From: Hydnum rufescens UP504
Lineage: Eukaryota; Basidiomycota; Agaricomycetes; Cantharellales; Hydnaceae
Assembly (NCBI GenBank): GCA_014904985.1
Contig: MU129120.1
Location: forward strand, 5,212-69,211
Length of the DNA stretch: 64,000 nt
Direction: 5' to 3'
How positions within the stretch are numbered: position 1 is the first letter of the stretch; every line of letters begins with the position of its first letter. The notes under the pieces are model-generated. The model saw nothing but the letters and a program-made list of their open reading frames with translations, did not search any database and was not told the origin of the DNA. This document shows positions 1 to 10,720 of the stretch, piece after piece. Made by a program: the position numbers and the translations under genes.

Positions 1-4
1 GGAA

Positions 5-330
5 TGCGACGCTCCTTGCTGTGAACCCTGCGGACTCTTGACGCATGATTGGGTCGCTGGCATCGGCTCTGGAAGTGCTGGTGCTGCTACGGAGTAGCTA
101 GCATGAGTGCTTGTTTATTTCGCTTCTCGAAGAATCGGCCTTGACTCACGTCATGTATAGTCATAAAGTCTTTTTGAAGAGTCCTTATTTCTCGACCAAC
201 GTTGCCAAGAATCCGGTGACCCTCGCTCGCTAGCTCGCGTTTCACTTCCATTCCTCTCTGGCTCGCGGACGTTCAGATTTCTATTGAATATTAGTGGATG
301 AGTATAGATGTGCTGAACGCCTTTGGCCGG
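5..330 (+). repeat. Direct repeat, left copy (with 2083-2410)
   Basis: About 325 bp that recur almost unchanged at 2083-2410 in the same orientation. Both copies begin with the run GCGACGCTCCTTGCTGTGAA and end at TGCTGAACGCCTTTGGCCGG; scattered substitutions and 1-base indels separate them. The first bases read like the Cys-rich end of an NFX1-type zinc-finger region (CDAPCCEPCG), so the repeat is probably the 3' end and flank of the same gene family that is broken between the two copies. No intact gene is visible inside it. Confidence 0.8.
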
Positions 331-699
331 TGCAGAGATTCAGCATTCCGGTCTCGTCCCTTTTGTGGAAGAGTTCCTTGATTGGCGTGCCAGGCCCAAT
401 CCTCTGTTTGCAGCTGTTGGGGATGCAGATATTGTTCTCCTGCTCAGACCGATGCTATCGTTGGTGCCTTGATGAATGAATTATCCTTAAATTAAGGGTA
501 AGACTTTTTTGTGAAAACTTTGTCGCTTGTGTCCCTGTCTATTTATTTTGGACCTCACAGTCCCGTCGAAAGGCTCCAGAGTACAGGAAAGGTCGGTACA
601 TGCTTCAAGTCTATGTAATATTGTGTTTCCACTGACGCGCGCTGCCTCACCGATGATCCAAAGCTATACGGGAGACGACCTGCTCCGTGTCCTTGTGGG

Positions 700-2015
700 G
701 AATCAAGTGAAACCAAACCTCCCGATTGCCTTTACGAATCACGCTCTCGATCACATGCTGGGATCGGGTCTAGCCACAGGGATAACGAAGAAGGTTGTCC
801 GACTGGGATCACGCTCTGCCGACCTAAAAATATCTAGTCTCTCGCTGGAGAACTCCAGAGGCTCCAGGAATGGTCCCAATTTTCTCTTGCGATGGGCAGG
901 CGTTTAGTGTTCTCAAAGAGACGGAGACAGGGATAGAGAAACTCATGAAGAAGAACCGCCGGCGCCATATCGGATGGACTGAGATCAAGTCATTCATCGA
1001 CTCGGAGGCTGAATGCATTACCTGGACATCATGCGGAGCCCTCGAATCCCGCAAGCGGGTCGTGCAGTTGATTGTCAGCTGATGGATGAAGACGAGGAAT
1101 GGACAGAGGTGCAGTCCAGGTCCACGCACAAGATTGAGTCTATCTGTGATCGCTGGCTTGCTGGGGAGGGCCTCCAGTTTTTGGGACCCCCCAAGGTGAT
1201 GACGACTACTTCCGTCGAGGCTCCTCAGTCGCACTGTGTCCAGGATGATCCAAGAGCTTTGCCATATCGACATCTTTGTGACAAGGATGTAGGATCCTGC
1301 AGGCGCAGAATGCCCTTCGCTATGTCATGACTGTCAAACCTTAATGGTGTATCGGAGGCCTCGGAGGACACCGATCGATCGGGTCAATCATGCTAAACAC
1401 CCCTGTGGAAAGGATCGCCGCTGTGGTCATTCCTGTGGCGACGACTGTGTTGCCCATCACTCTTGCTCGGGTCGTTGCATGGGTTGGTGCCGCCACAAAT
1501 GCGTGCATGTGCCGTGTTCGAAAGCTTGCTCTGAGGCGTGTCCTCCCTGCTTACGACCGTGCGCTTGGAAATGTAAACAGTATGTCTGTGCATTACCGTG
1601 CGGATCAGTACGTGACCTGACTCAGAAAGTGGGTCTATCCCTTGACCCGTTCTTGTCCGTAGTGTGCTCGCCTTCCTTGCGACGAACGATGTGCGGAAAT
1701 TCTGGCCTGTGGGCACCAGTGTCCTTCCGGTAATCCTGGAACCATTGCAACTTTTAGTAAGCTTGCTTAAACCCGTATGATGTCCAGTTTGTGGTGAAGA
1801 TTGTTGAGTTTAAATCTGCCCCACCTGCACATCTCCGGACGGCCAGAATGAAATCGGCGATTTCAGCTTGTCGACGACATGCCAATTCTCCCCGGGACCG
1901 TATTGGTGTTCTTATTTCTGACCCATCCCCGGCTACGACTGTTAGCATTGCCCCTTCTGCTGATCCAGCCGCCGTGCATCCCGGGGGGTCAAGCCCCATG
2001 TTCACGATAACCTGA
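700..2015 (+). pseudogene. Broken NFX1/ZNFX1-type helicase-zinc finger gene, copy 1
   Basis: Two pieces of one family are visible in different frames. At about 720-850 the peptide IAFTNHALDHML followed by KKVVRLGSRS matches the helicase segment of ZNFX1-like (UPF1-related) proteins. At about 1390-1620 a Cys/His array (HPCGKDRRCGHSCGDDC, then HSCSGRC, CRHKCVHVPC) matches tandem NFX1-type zinc fingers. At about 1770-1850 a further CPVCGEDC / ICPTC pair is interrupted by stop codons. Family members are normally above 1000 residues and contain a P-loop, which I do not see here. Stops and frame changes occur throughout. A second decayed copy of the same parts lies at 5826-6745. I call it a relic; nuclear or RNA-silencing functions are known for the family but cannot be claimed for this copy. 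Confidence 0.7.
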
Positions 2016-2082
2016 ACTACTATATGACCGTCTCACTTGCCCTTGCAATCCGTGAGGTGCCCTTTGCTATTGGTTCCCGAGA

Positions 2083-2410
2083 TGCGACGCTCCTTGCTGT
2101 GAACCCTGCGGACTCTTGACGCATGATTGGGTCGCTGGCATCGGCCCCGGAACTGCTGGTGCTGCTACGGAGTAGCTAGTATGAGTGCTTGTTTTATTTC
2201 GCTTCTCGAAGAATCGGCTTGACTCACATCATGTATAGTCATGAAGTCTTTTTGAAGAGTCCTTATTTCCGGACCACCGTTGCCAAGAATCCGGTGACCC
2301 TCGCTCGCTAGGCTCGCGTGCCACTTCCATTCCTCTCTGGCTCGCGGACGTTCAGATTTCCTATTGAATATTAGTGGATGAGTATAGATGTGCTGAACGC
2401 CTTTGGCCGG
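2083..2410 (+). repeat. Direct repeat, right copy (with 5-330)
   Basis: Second copy of the 325-bp repeat at 5-330. Sequence continues into unrelated DNA after TTTGGCCGG at about 2410, so the repeat boundary is sharp on that side. Together with the left copy it brackets the broken NFX1-type gene, suggesting an incomplete tandem duplication of that gene. Confidence 0.8.
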
Positions 2411-2949
2411 CATGTAAAACGACGATTTGTTCGCGAGTAATGTTTCCGCAAAGCTCCCTGAATGAGTCTTTTGATCGCTTTGCTGCGATTGATGGGATTT
2501 CAATATCAGAGGGATTCAATCAAAATTTCAGTCTCAGTGGAGTGAATGATTTCACGCTTCGTGCACTGTAGTAAGTACTATTGGGTTGTGTCGGAAGAAG
2601 AAATTACGCGAGTTCATTGTTGTCGTAAGCAATCATCTATCATGGCTTCTCCTTGTAACAAGCCAAGCCCGACGCACTGCGAGCTCTGATTCTAGGCTGT
2701 AGGAGCGATGAGTGTGTATTCATTGATCAACGGCCAGAGTCTTTCTACTTCCCCAACGATCGGATAATCGCTGCTCATTTCGACTACTAGGTCACCATCG
2801 GACGATCGAACTTGAAGGGAGAACGTTCATAAACAATCATCTAGCAGACAAACGCGATACAATGGGTATTCGTCATATCTGTGGCTGATAAATGAAACGG
2901 AATTGTGTCTAGCGGAGGGGCGGAAAGACAGGTAGACAGATTCTGGTCA
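2411..2949. other. Intergenic, nothing recognised
   Basis: About 540 bp with only short open frames and many stops. I see no gene, repeat or RNA here. Confidence 0.5.
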
Positions 2950-3492
2950 CGGATTATCTCGAGTGAAGACGAGACGTTTGGAATCTGCATCTTGCGACAC
3001 CCCATTATTCAGCACCCAATGTCCAGGACGAATCGTCCGAAGCTTGAGATGGTTACCCCGGTTCGCTGTCTGCGATAGGTGTGTTCCCACCGCATCCTTA
3101 AAAATCCCCTTGATGGATGGTGCCACGAAGCGCAGCTGAGACCCAGATGGATTGAAATACGCCAGCATGTAATGGATTTCATGCTCGATGGACTTCTTTG
3201 TGACCGTCAGTTCACCTTTCCGCCGGAGATGGCATGGACCACATTCTAGATGCCCGAGTTCACAGGCTTGCATCTCTCGGCGGAGGGCTGCTGCGATTGC
3301 ATGTGCATCTGGGTCATCTTTTTCGACGACTTGCTTCTTCTCCCTTGGCTTCCTTTTCTTTGTCTTCTGAGTCTTGGCCTCTGCTGGGAGCCGAGCATAA
3401 GGAGGTGCCCTCCTTCCCGTGAGGGTGCGGTGTGAGGTGGTTGCCTCTGTTTGTTTTGGTTTCTCGCAGATGCGAGAGTTGGAGCGGCCTAG
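2950..3492 (-). CDS. Unidentified protein, 3' exon with basic linker
   Basis: Read on the minus strand, an open stretch starts after a plausible acceptor (CTTCTAG) near 3492 and runs to a stop near 2947. It begins with a lysine/arginine-rich linker (KTQKTKKRKPREKKQ) and then a Cys-containing segment (CELGHLECGPCHLRRK), followed by a non-repetitive segment (EHEIHYMLAYFNPSGSQL) that looks like folded protein. I could not place the start or upstream exons; the minus strand between 3500 and 3900 has no convincing continuation. It may be the last exon of a nuclear protein or a relic like its neighbours. No family is recognised. Confidence 0.35.
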
Positions 3493-4096
3493 AAGTTAGA
3501 AGGATCTAGTTGAGCTTGACGGCGCATCACGGCAGTATCACTTGGTCTGACTTACGAAGTGCTTCGCCTGTTCCGCGGAATACTCACCGGATCTCTCTTT
3601 CATACGAAGGACTGTAGGGAGCTGATGGCATTCTTTCAATACACGTCAGTGATATTTGCAGGCAATGCATTACTGCTTACTGGGTTGGCGGCCAAGGAGT
3701 TGTCACCCAGGAGTGGGCTCCACCCCATAGGTGGGACGACTGGCTGGATCACCCATCAGTTTACAATAGTGTCATCATTGAGAACATGGGGCTTACAAAA
3801 CTTCCTGCTGCGACTGTGCCGAAATAGGGCACCGGATTTCTCGTTGGACGATGATACACGTCGTTGGACTTTGCCGCCATGTCGAACACCTAGTTAATAA
3901 CATGCAGCGTTACCCCAATTGATCACCACTCACCAGGCCCTGGTGGGAGCCGAGATATTGGGACTCCCAGCAGTGTTGTCGGCTGCTGCTCCTTGTGATG
4001 GCATGGACCCCTGATGCCGTCAGTTGAACTGGGGATATTCCCCATTTCAGGGACTGTTGGCTTGGGGGCCGATACCCTGTGTAGGAACGTATATTC

Positions 4097-4255
4097 CTAT
4101 TGACCGTAGGATCGAAGCGGTTGGCAAGGTACGTTGCCAGTGCTTCGTCCCGTTGAGGTGCCGGAGAATTCGAATACAGCAATGTGTTGCCAGACAGAGC
4201 AAATGGGGACGGGGAAGACGAAGGCAGCAGAGACTGTGAAGAGGACGAACAACAT
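4097..4255 (-). CDS. Small secreted peptide, copy A
   Basis: A 52-residue open frame starting MLFVLFTVSAAFVFPVP, which has the look of a signal peptide, then CSVWQH and the segment STGRSTGNVPCQPLRSY before a stop. A paralogue of 82 residues sits at 8900-9148 in the same orientation and with the same neighbour (a stomatin-like fragment upstream on the opposite strand). In copy A a TAG follows RSYGQ where copy B continues for about 30 residues, so A is probably truncated. The family is not recognised. The opposite strand has no better frame. Confidence 0.35.
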   Translation of the reverse strand: MLFVLFTVSAAFVFPVPICSVWQHIAVFEFSGTSTGRSTGNVPCQPLRSYGQ

Positions 4256-5237
4256 GAAAAATTATCCGAACTGGGATGATCCATTGTATCCCACGTTGGG
4301 GAGAGGAAGTGGGAGGATGAAGTGGGGAGAGGAAGAGAATTCATGAACAAAGGCAAGGTGGACAGGTTTTTGAACATTCCCTTATGCCTCGTGTGATCCA
4401 TGAGGGCTAGGCTATGGACAGTAGGGTGTGGCCGTTCTTGATTTGGGTCGATCACCATGATTATTCCCTGACACCTTCCCATGTTTTTGCTGACATCGCC
4501 CCACACGTCAATCATTATTGTAATCTGCCACAAAAGAAGTACTGTACTGTAAACGGAGGACAAAGAACATCCATATCATAGAAGTATATATTTCAACTCC
4601 CAGATTCTTTCCCAGTCGAGTAGTCGTTATTCTCTGGGGGTTTCGCTAGTCTTAATGAGTAGGGGAACGGAAATAAATACGGGAATGAGAGGTCACCTAA
4701 CAGTGATATACCAAGGGTCAATCAAGACTAACTGCAACGAGCATTACCCCAAATTAGGCATAGTGAGCATGAAACCCTGGCCGGTGGCAGTGTGGCGCCA
4801 CTCACGCATCTCGCACACTCCCAGAAACATGAAATGTAGAATTATAGAGTATTCGCGAGCAAAACTGTCACCAGCTTACTAGACAAACCTTCGAAGACAT
4901 TCCTTGTTATGGCAATGACTTTGTGCCATCACGGAGCCAGCTGACATATTGGCTCGGGCTCGATATCGGAGTGCGCTCAGACCCTATTTGCGGACGACCA
5001 GCGTCTACAGGGTGAGCCGTTCTATTCAGAAACACCCAAAGATGCGATGGCGATAGGCATACTGTGATCCCCATTTTCTCGCCGCTTGAGATGTGGTGTT
5101 GGCCGAACTTGCCAGTGGTGGCTGTGCTCGCGTCTAACCGTGCTTCCATCATCCACGGAAGCTATTGACCTTGATCAACATACCTCAGACGCTCAGGTTT
5201 CTCTTCTTTTCCCCATAAACCCCCTCCGATCTTCGCC

Positions 5238-5825
5238 ATGGCATCTCTTTATACTGGCCTTGGCCTCCTGGGCCACGCCCTTCGTAATCGGACCCGGTCT
5301 CTGACCGTCTCGAAACGATTCCGTCCTGTCCGGATTGCATTATGCCCTTTCAGATTCAACACGACTCTGGTGAGGCGAAAGTTCTGCCTCTTACGTTCGG
5401 TATGAACCAATAGTTCCCTCTGAGCCGTATGCGATAGGTGGCGCCGTAAATTATGATTCCATAAATGAAAAAAAAAATCGCCCTATCCTACCAGTTGGTA
5501 TCAACTTTGTGCTTCTGCGTATATCACCAACCAATTTAGGAGGTGCCACAAAACTCTTGAGCTAGGTATGTCTCACTATAACCTGCTTTTTTTTTGCGAG
5601 TCTCTCGTGGCACTCACCCACGTGTATTTAAGGCCTCAGCCTCATACCCCGTTATCAACGGGGTTGCGTACGTACGGAGTCTAAAGGAGGTCATCCAGAT
5701 TGTCCCCCAGATAGCTATCACGGCTGAGAACGTTAGAATCGAGATCCATAGCGCACTTCACATCCGTGTCTTCGATCCTTATAAGGCGAGGTACGGAGTC
5801 GAAGATGCCACCTGTGAGTTCCGCC
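5238..5825 (+). pseudogene. Stomatin-like (SLP2-type, SPFH) gene remnant, copy A
   Basis: ATG at 5238 opens a basic, Arg/Ser-rich stretch with little acid (MASLYTGLGLLGHALRN...), like a mitochondrial presequence. About 400 bp later the peptide VAYVRSLKEV, then VPQIAITAENV and VFDPYKARYGVED, match the SPFH core of stomatin-like protein 2, a mitochondrial inner-membrane scaffold. The start and core are separated by stops and frame changes, and the core breaks off at about 5820, where sequence of the NFX1-type family begins without a gap. A matching but more decayed copy is at 9319-9840. Family function (membrane organisation) is known; this copy cannot be functional as it stands. Confidence 0.6.
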
Positions 5826-6745
5826 GTTGTGAAGTCCAGGCCCACGCACAAGTTTGAGTCTATATGTGATCACTGGCTCGCTGGGAAAGACCTCGAGTTT
5901 TTGGAACCCCCCAAGGTGATGGCGACCACTTCCGTCGAGGCTCCTCAGTCCCACTTTGTGCACGATGACCTAGGGGCTTTGGTATGTCGGCGCCTTTATG
6001 ACAAGGTCCTAGGACGGTGCAATGGAAAATGCTCCTCCCTGTGCCATGACTGTCAACGCCTTAATGGTATATTAGAGGCATCGGAAGACACCACGATCGA
6101 TCGGGTGAATCATGCTAGACGCCCCTGTGGAAAGGATCTCCGATGTGGTCATTCCTGTGGTGACGGTGTATGGCCGATCACTCTTGCTCGGGTCGCTGCA
6201 ACGGCTGGTGCCACCAAAAATGCGCGCACCTGTCGCTGTCGTGTTCGAAAGCTTTCTCTGAGGCATGTCCTCCGTGCTTATAAGTGTGCACTTGGAATGC
6301 AAACATTATGTCTGTGCATTGCCGTGCGGATCAGTACGTGACCTGGTTCAGAAAATGGGTCTATCCCTTGACCCCGTTCTGGTCTATAGATATGTGCACG
6401 CCTTCCTTGCGACGAATGATGTGTGGGAATTCTGGCCTGTGTGCACCAGTGTCCTTCCGGTAATCCTAAAACCATTTCAACTTTTACTAGGCTTGCTGAA
6501 ACCCAGTTTGCGGCGAAGATTGTTCAGTTCAAATCTGCCCTACCTGCGCATCTCCGGACGACCAGGATAAAATCATCGATTCCATCTTGTCGATGATATG
6601 CCAATTTTCCCCTGGATGCTCTTATTTCTGACCCATCCCAGGGAACGACTCTTACTATGCCCCTGCCGTTGATCCAGCGGTCGTGTATCCCGGGGGGCCA
6701 AGCCCCATGTACAAGGCAGGTTCACGATGACCTGTCTCGATAGAC
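5826..6745 (+). pseudogene. Broken NFX1-type zinc finger gene, copy 2
   Basis: Nucleotide-level copy of 1100-2015. The run from CCACGCACAAG at about 5840 through the Cys array HARRPCGKDLRCGHSCGD (about 6113-6167) and the end near 6740 follows copy 1 with 10-20 percent differences and several indels. The zinc-finger frame is interrupted near 6190. Its left edge abuts the stomatin-like fragment at about 5820, so the present junction is chimeric. No helicase part is present. Confidence 0.65.
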
Positions 6746-6999
6746 GGTTACATCTTGTTCGAGCCCGTTTGCATTGGTCTGCTGCCCCTCCGATGCAACA
6801 GGCGGTCCCAATGGGAACCTGAGGGTCTTGCAACAGGCCAGATCTTCGTGTAGGTAGTGTCAACCGAAGCAGACGGTCTTGAGCATTGGATGGATAACCG
6901 AAAGTGGTGCACACGCCGTTGTAGGCTTGTCATAATTGCGACACCTCAGAGGCTACCTCGTGAAACTGGAGTGTATTTATTATGTTAAAGGTGCAACAA
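6746..6999. other. Spacer between duplicated blocks
   Basis: About 250 bp without a supported gene; it separates the end of the NFX1-type copy from the TPR-family fragment. Confidence 0.4.
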
Positions 7000-7525
7000 G
7001 CCTTGGAATACAAGTTTCGATAAATCCGTTGCTTTTCTAGCATGTCGCTCATGCGTGAATCAATCGTTCCCGACTATTGAAGAATCGGTGCGGAGCCACT
7101 TAGATTCGCACGACGAGAGGAAAGGTAGAGCATTTTCTCAAGCAAACGCTTGAGGGAACAGAGGCGATACGCTGACTAAGCGATGAGTGTTACAGTTAGA
7201 CCCGACAACATTGTCGGAAGCCGCATGGGCATGCGGAATGAGCGAATATTTGAGTACTCTGCCACGGCATGAAGACGAAGGCTGCCGTCACAGTGACCGA
7301 TACTCAGGTAATGGCAGAAGACGTATCCTGATTGTGCCTTTGAACATGAGTACCAATCTCTCTTTCCTTTCTTCACTGAAGGTACCAATAATGCAGCGTC
7401 AAGAAACTCTTTGGGAAAGTTGAAGCAGAAGATTGGCGCCCACAGGATCAATAAGATCAATATGACTGAGAGACTCTGAACTGCTCTTAGCTTTGACGAT
7501 AGGGGAAGATGAAGAGAGGAAGACA
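7000..7525 (-). pseudogene. TPR-family gene fragment
   Basis: This stretch is a diverged copy of 39215-39473 plus 40279-40400. Shared landmarks are GCGTGAATCAATCGTTCCCG, the peptide HAVAEYSNIRSF (HAVPEYSDIRSF in the other copy) and the tail ending GCTCTTAGCTTTGACG. At 39-40 kb the two halves are split by about 805 bp; here they are contiguous, so this copy preserves the uninterrupted state. No start or TPR units are present. It is a relic of the family centred on 38.5-46 kb. Confidence 0.5.
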
Positions 7526-7784
7526 CTCGGAGTCTCCTTTTTGAGTAGATTTAAAAGGCTGCATTTAGAGGCTAATCAACGAAGAGTATTGCCATCCATG
7601 ACAGGAGGGGCAGATCACAAAACAACGATGGTGGGAGCTCGCATGGAATAAGCATCTGCAAGATCCCATGTGGCATCTATGAGGCGATTTTCGCTGGATG
7701 TCGAGCCAATAACGGTTCATAGCGAAACCTAGGATGTGGCTTCAAAAGAAGTCGGGTTACTCTGGAAACTGCACAGGCATGGAA

Positions 7785-7853
7785 GCACAGCCGTGGACGT
7801 GCAACCATAGACGCGCAGCCATCGACGCGCAGCCATCGACGCATAGCCTGCAC
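7785..7853 (+). repeat. 14-bp minisatellite
   Basis: Four to five tandem 14-bp units (consensus close to GCGCAGCCATCGAC) at 7785, 7799, 7813, 7827 and 7841; the third and fourth are identical. A related 14-bp array with core GCCATGGAC is found at 16677-16745. It ends 5 bp before a TATA box and about 150 bp before the start codon of the secreted-protein gene at 8004. Confidence 0.8.
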
Positions 7854-7857
7854 GTCG

Positions 7858-7864
7858 TATAAAA
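7858..7864 (+). promoter_or_regulatory. TATA box of the secreted-protein gene
   Basis: TATAAAA at 7858-7864, 140 bp upstream of the ATG at 8004, followed by a pyrimidine-rich stretch (CCCCTCCCCCTTTTCTTTTT) typical of fungal core promoters. Confidence 0.5.
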
Positions 7865-8003
7865 TCTCTCACTTGGCTTGTCCCGTGCACCCCTCCCCCT
7901 TTTCTTTTTCCTTTGCCCCTTCGCATCGACCGCTGACTGGCCACTTGAATTTCGAATTTACCTGGACTTCCTCCGATCGATCCCTTGAATCATATCACTC
8001 ATC

Positions 8004-8393
8004 ATGTTCTCCCTGTCGTCGCTGTTCGCTGTCTTCTCTCTTTTTATCCTCGCGGTTTTCCAGATCGCTGTCGCGCTCCCGGTGGTGCCCCTGCCATTTA
8101 GTGTATGTGGGCTCCCTCTCTCCGATCAACTTTCTACTAAAGCAAAACTATAGCGTATGGCACATGATCTAGAAGGCCGCTCACTTGCTACCGATAACTA
8201 TGTCCGTGCAGCTGCAGCCACGCTTCCCGATGGGGTCATCACCGTGCGTCAGGATATCCCAGATTCAATTGCGACCACGGACGAGTACGTGGTCGCACTC
8301 GTGCGCGCTGCACTGCTCATTTAATCTGATACATGTTATCTTGGCAATCGCCGCTTCAGGAACGGCGACATCATCCCATTTGGCCGCAGATGA
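8004..8393 (+). CDS. Small secreted protein, 87 aa, three exons
   Basis: Exons 8004-8102, 8154-8284 and 8360-8393. Introns are 51 and 75 bp, with GTATGT...CTATAG (branch CTAAA) and GTACGT...TTCAG (branch CTGATAC). The protein starts with a strong signal peptide (MFSLSSLFAVFSLFILAVFQ, cut likely after IAVA-L), then LPVVPLPFSRM and a short acidic mature part ending DENGDIIPFGRR. There is no cysteine in the mature part, which is unusual for an effector-like peptide; the end -GRR resembles a processing site. A dibasic-cleaved secreted peptide is one reading, but I recognise no family. Both introns are canonical and keep frame, so I believe the model. Confidence 0.65.
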
Positions 8394-8899
8394 GAAGAGG
8401 AACGTCAGGTGCCGGACATTAGTTGTTGTGTGCTGGATAAGTGAGCTTGCGAGTGGAACGTGGGCCACGACTAGTTTTTGCATAGCACAGCGAGGTATTA
8501 CTAGATGAGGCTCGACGTTAGATGTTGAGCGGGTGCCAATCCGGGAGATGCCGGCTTCTTGAAGCCAATAGCATACAACAGTGCTTTACTCACACTGTAG
8601 TTACTTGCCGAGAATATCCTGTGCTGTGCTGTTGAGATGAAGAATTCTCTACTTCCGTCAAGTGTTGTTTCTAATGACTCAATCCTACTGTGTCTGTGGC
8701 CGTGACTGTGGCGGAATGGACACCAGGTTTCCAGTTGGATGACGATATGCATTATTGGACTTCGCTGCCGCGTTGAACACCAAATTCACATCCCACAGCC
8801 TTGTCCCAGTTGATCATCACTCACCATGTCCTGGTGGGAGCAGTGGGATGGTTGGCAATTAGCGGCAGTTCCTCGCGGCGGCCTCGTCTCCTGATGCCA

Positions 8900-9148
8900 T
8901 CAGTTGAGCTGGGGACATTGGCAGTGCCTGGTACTGTTGGTTTCTGGGCTGAGTAGGAGGGTATATTCGTATTGACGGTAGGATCGAAGCGGTTGACAAG
9001 GTACGTGGTCGGTGCTTCGTCCCGTTGAGGTGGCGGATAATTCGACTGCCGCGGGGACGCCGCGAACGTGTTGCCAGACGGAGCAAGCGGGGGCAGGGAA
9101 GACGAAGACGGCAGAGGCAGCGAAGAGCAAGAAGACCACGAGCCACAT
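8900..9148 (-). CDS. Small secreted peptide, copy B
   Basis: Intact 82-residue frame: signal-peptide-like MWLVVFLLFAASAVFVFPA, then CSVWQHVRGV, STGRSTDHVPCQPLRSY and a tail with CQCPQLN. Four cysteines lie after the signal segment. Copy A (4097-4255) shares the start, CSVWQH and STGRST segments but stops early. Both copies lie upstream of, and divergent from, a stomatin-like remnant, so they moved as one block. Unknown function; a secreted peptide is an inference from the N-terminus only. Confidence 0.45.
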   Translation of the reverse strand: MWLVVFLLFAASAVFVFPAPACSVWQHVRGVPAAVELSATSTGRSTDHVPCQPLRSYRQYEYTLLLSPETNSTRHCQCPQLN

Positions 9149-9318
9149 GAAAAATTATTTGAAGTGGGAGCACGAAAAAGGCTAGAAAATTACAGCGGTG
9201 GTGATGCTTCCACTAATTCAGCCAAACGCCATCACCCTAAGCTTACTGTAATCAAGATACGCGAGAAGCTCAGCTTTCTCTTCTTCTCTTCTCCATCAAC
9301 CTGATTCGATCTTCACCA

Positions 9319-9840
9319 TGGTCTCTTTTCGTACTGGCCTTCGCCTCTTTGGTGGCGTCCTTCGTAATCGGACTGAGCCTTTGGTCCTCTCGAAAAGGAT
9401 TGCATCTTGTCCGGATTGCATCCTGCTCCTTCGCATTTAACATGACTGTACTCGCGATGTGAAAGTTCTGCCTCTGATGTTCGGTATGCATCAATGGTTC
9501 CCTCTCTGAACCGTAAGTCCTAGGTGGCGTCGTCATAAATTCTGATTCCCTTAGTGAAAAAAAGAAGATTGACCTTATCTTTCCAGTTGATACAGTATCA
9601 ACTTTGTACCTACTCAATCTGCGTGCATCATCGAGCGATGTGGAGTGCACAAAACTCTTGAGCCAGTAATGTTGTACGATAACCTAATTTTTTTCCGTCT
9701 TCGTGCACTCACCTATGTGTATTCAAGGCCTCAATTTCATACCCGATTATGTACAAGATTGCGTACGTACAGAGTCCAAAGGGGATCCTCATCAAGATAG
9801 TCCCCAGATGGAAAGGGAAACAGATTCTCGATGCAGAATG
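9319..9840 (+). pseudogene. Stomatin-like (SPFH) gene remnant, copy B
   Basis: Parallel to copy A at 5238-5825. The start MVSFRTGLRLFGG mirrors MASLYTGLGLLGH, the CPDC segment is shared, and a decayed SPFH core (IAYVQSPKG) appears near 9760-9790. A stop follows about 40 residues after the ATG and the core frame is broken. The copy fades after about 9830. It is more decayed than copy A. Confidence 0.5.
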
Positions 9841-9937
9841 CACGCACTCCCCATCATCTTGATTCCACGGCCTTCCATAGCCAAGAAACCAGCTGTGTTC
9901 CGTTTGTCGTCCCGCTTTTCAGGAACGAAGCAGTCTT

Positions 9938-10216
9938 CTATCCTAGTTCTCGGAGGCTCAACCGTTGGAACAGATCAATGTCGTTCGAGGGGAGGTCAAA
10001 GCCATGAACGACGCACGCAGAAGCAACAGCAGGAGCTCTTAAGTTGGTCGAGCTATTAATATGGACCAGAGCGAAGACCGGGATGGAGTTTTCCTCAGCG
10101 TGCCTGAGAAATGGTTCGAGGCCTTCTCCAAAGTATGTAGAGCCTTTTCTCTCCCTTGCGTATTCCTTCCCTCCTGAGTATCCGGAATGTTGCGCAAGCG
10201 ATGACCATCGCCGCAA
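9938..10216 (-). other. Open frame of uncertain status
   Basis: A minus-strand frame containing YFGEGLEPFLRHAEENSIPV and FALVHINSS, which reads like folded protein. The plus strand carries an equally open piece (MDQSEDRDGVFLSVPEKWF). I cannot choose between them and see no supporting introns. Possibly a gene relic. Confidence 0.2.
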
Positions 10217-10316
10217 TGAAGCGGGCCTACGAAAACAAGACGCACATCATCCCAGCTGATTGCCGGTAGTATAATAGCGCAGGTAGGGCCTGCAGGGAAT
10301 CCCACCTGCATCCAGG

Positions 10317-10720
10317 ATTCTAATGGACGATAATAGTCTGTCTCGATTTTCAGTGCCGTTTTGGAGAACGGTCGCCCACAAACACCCTAATGGTGACAGC
10401 GACAACGATGACCCCATCTGCTGTTGAAGCTCGCATGTCAAAGCCCCACCGATCTCCCTCAACTCGAATGACACCAATTTCTTGAATATGCCTCATAAGT
10501 ACTCGCACTTCTCGCACACCATTTTATCCCCCTTCCCCCAACGGATATATACCTGAGAGATGTGGCGCAACTGTGTCATAGACGTACAGTTCTCACTTGA
10601 ATATCAAATGACTTTCTCCTGCGAGGGCGTGAGAAATTAGGGCATGTGACGATAAAACTATGTAAGCAAGCTGATACATCGGGTAAGCCCCGGTCCAATA
10701 TTGCCGCGATTCCACCCACC
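10317..10720. other. Spacer and PEX5 promoter
   Basis: No gene seen. The 100 bp before the PEX5 ATG at 10721 contain no clear TATA; the context of the ATG (CCCACCATG) is good for initiation. Confidence 0.4.

Noticed and set aside
3910..4563. 217-codon minus-strand frame
   Set aside because: Serine-rich low-complexity; only the internal region equivalent to the small secreted peptide is supported by the paralogue at 8.9 kb.
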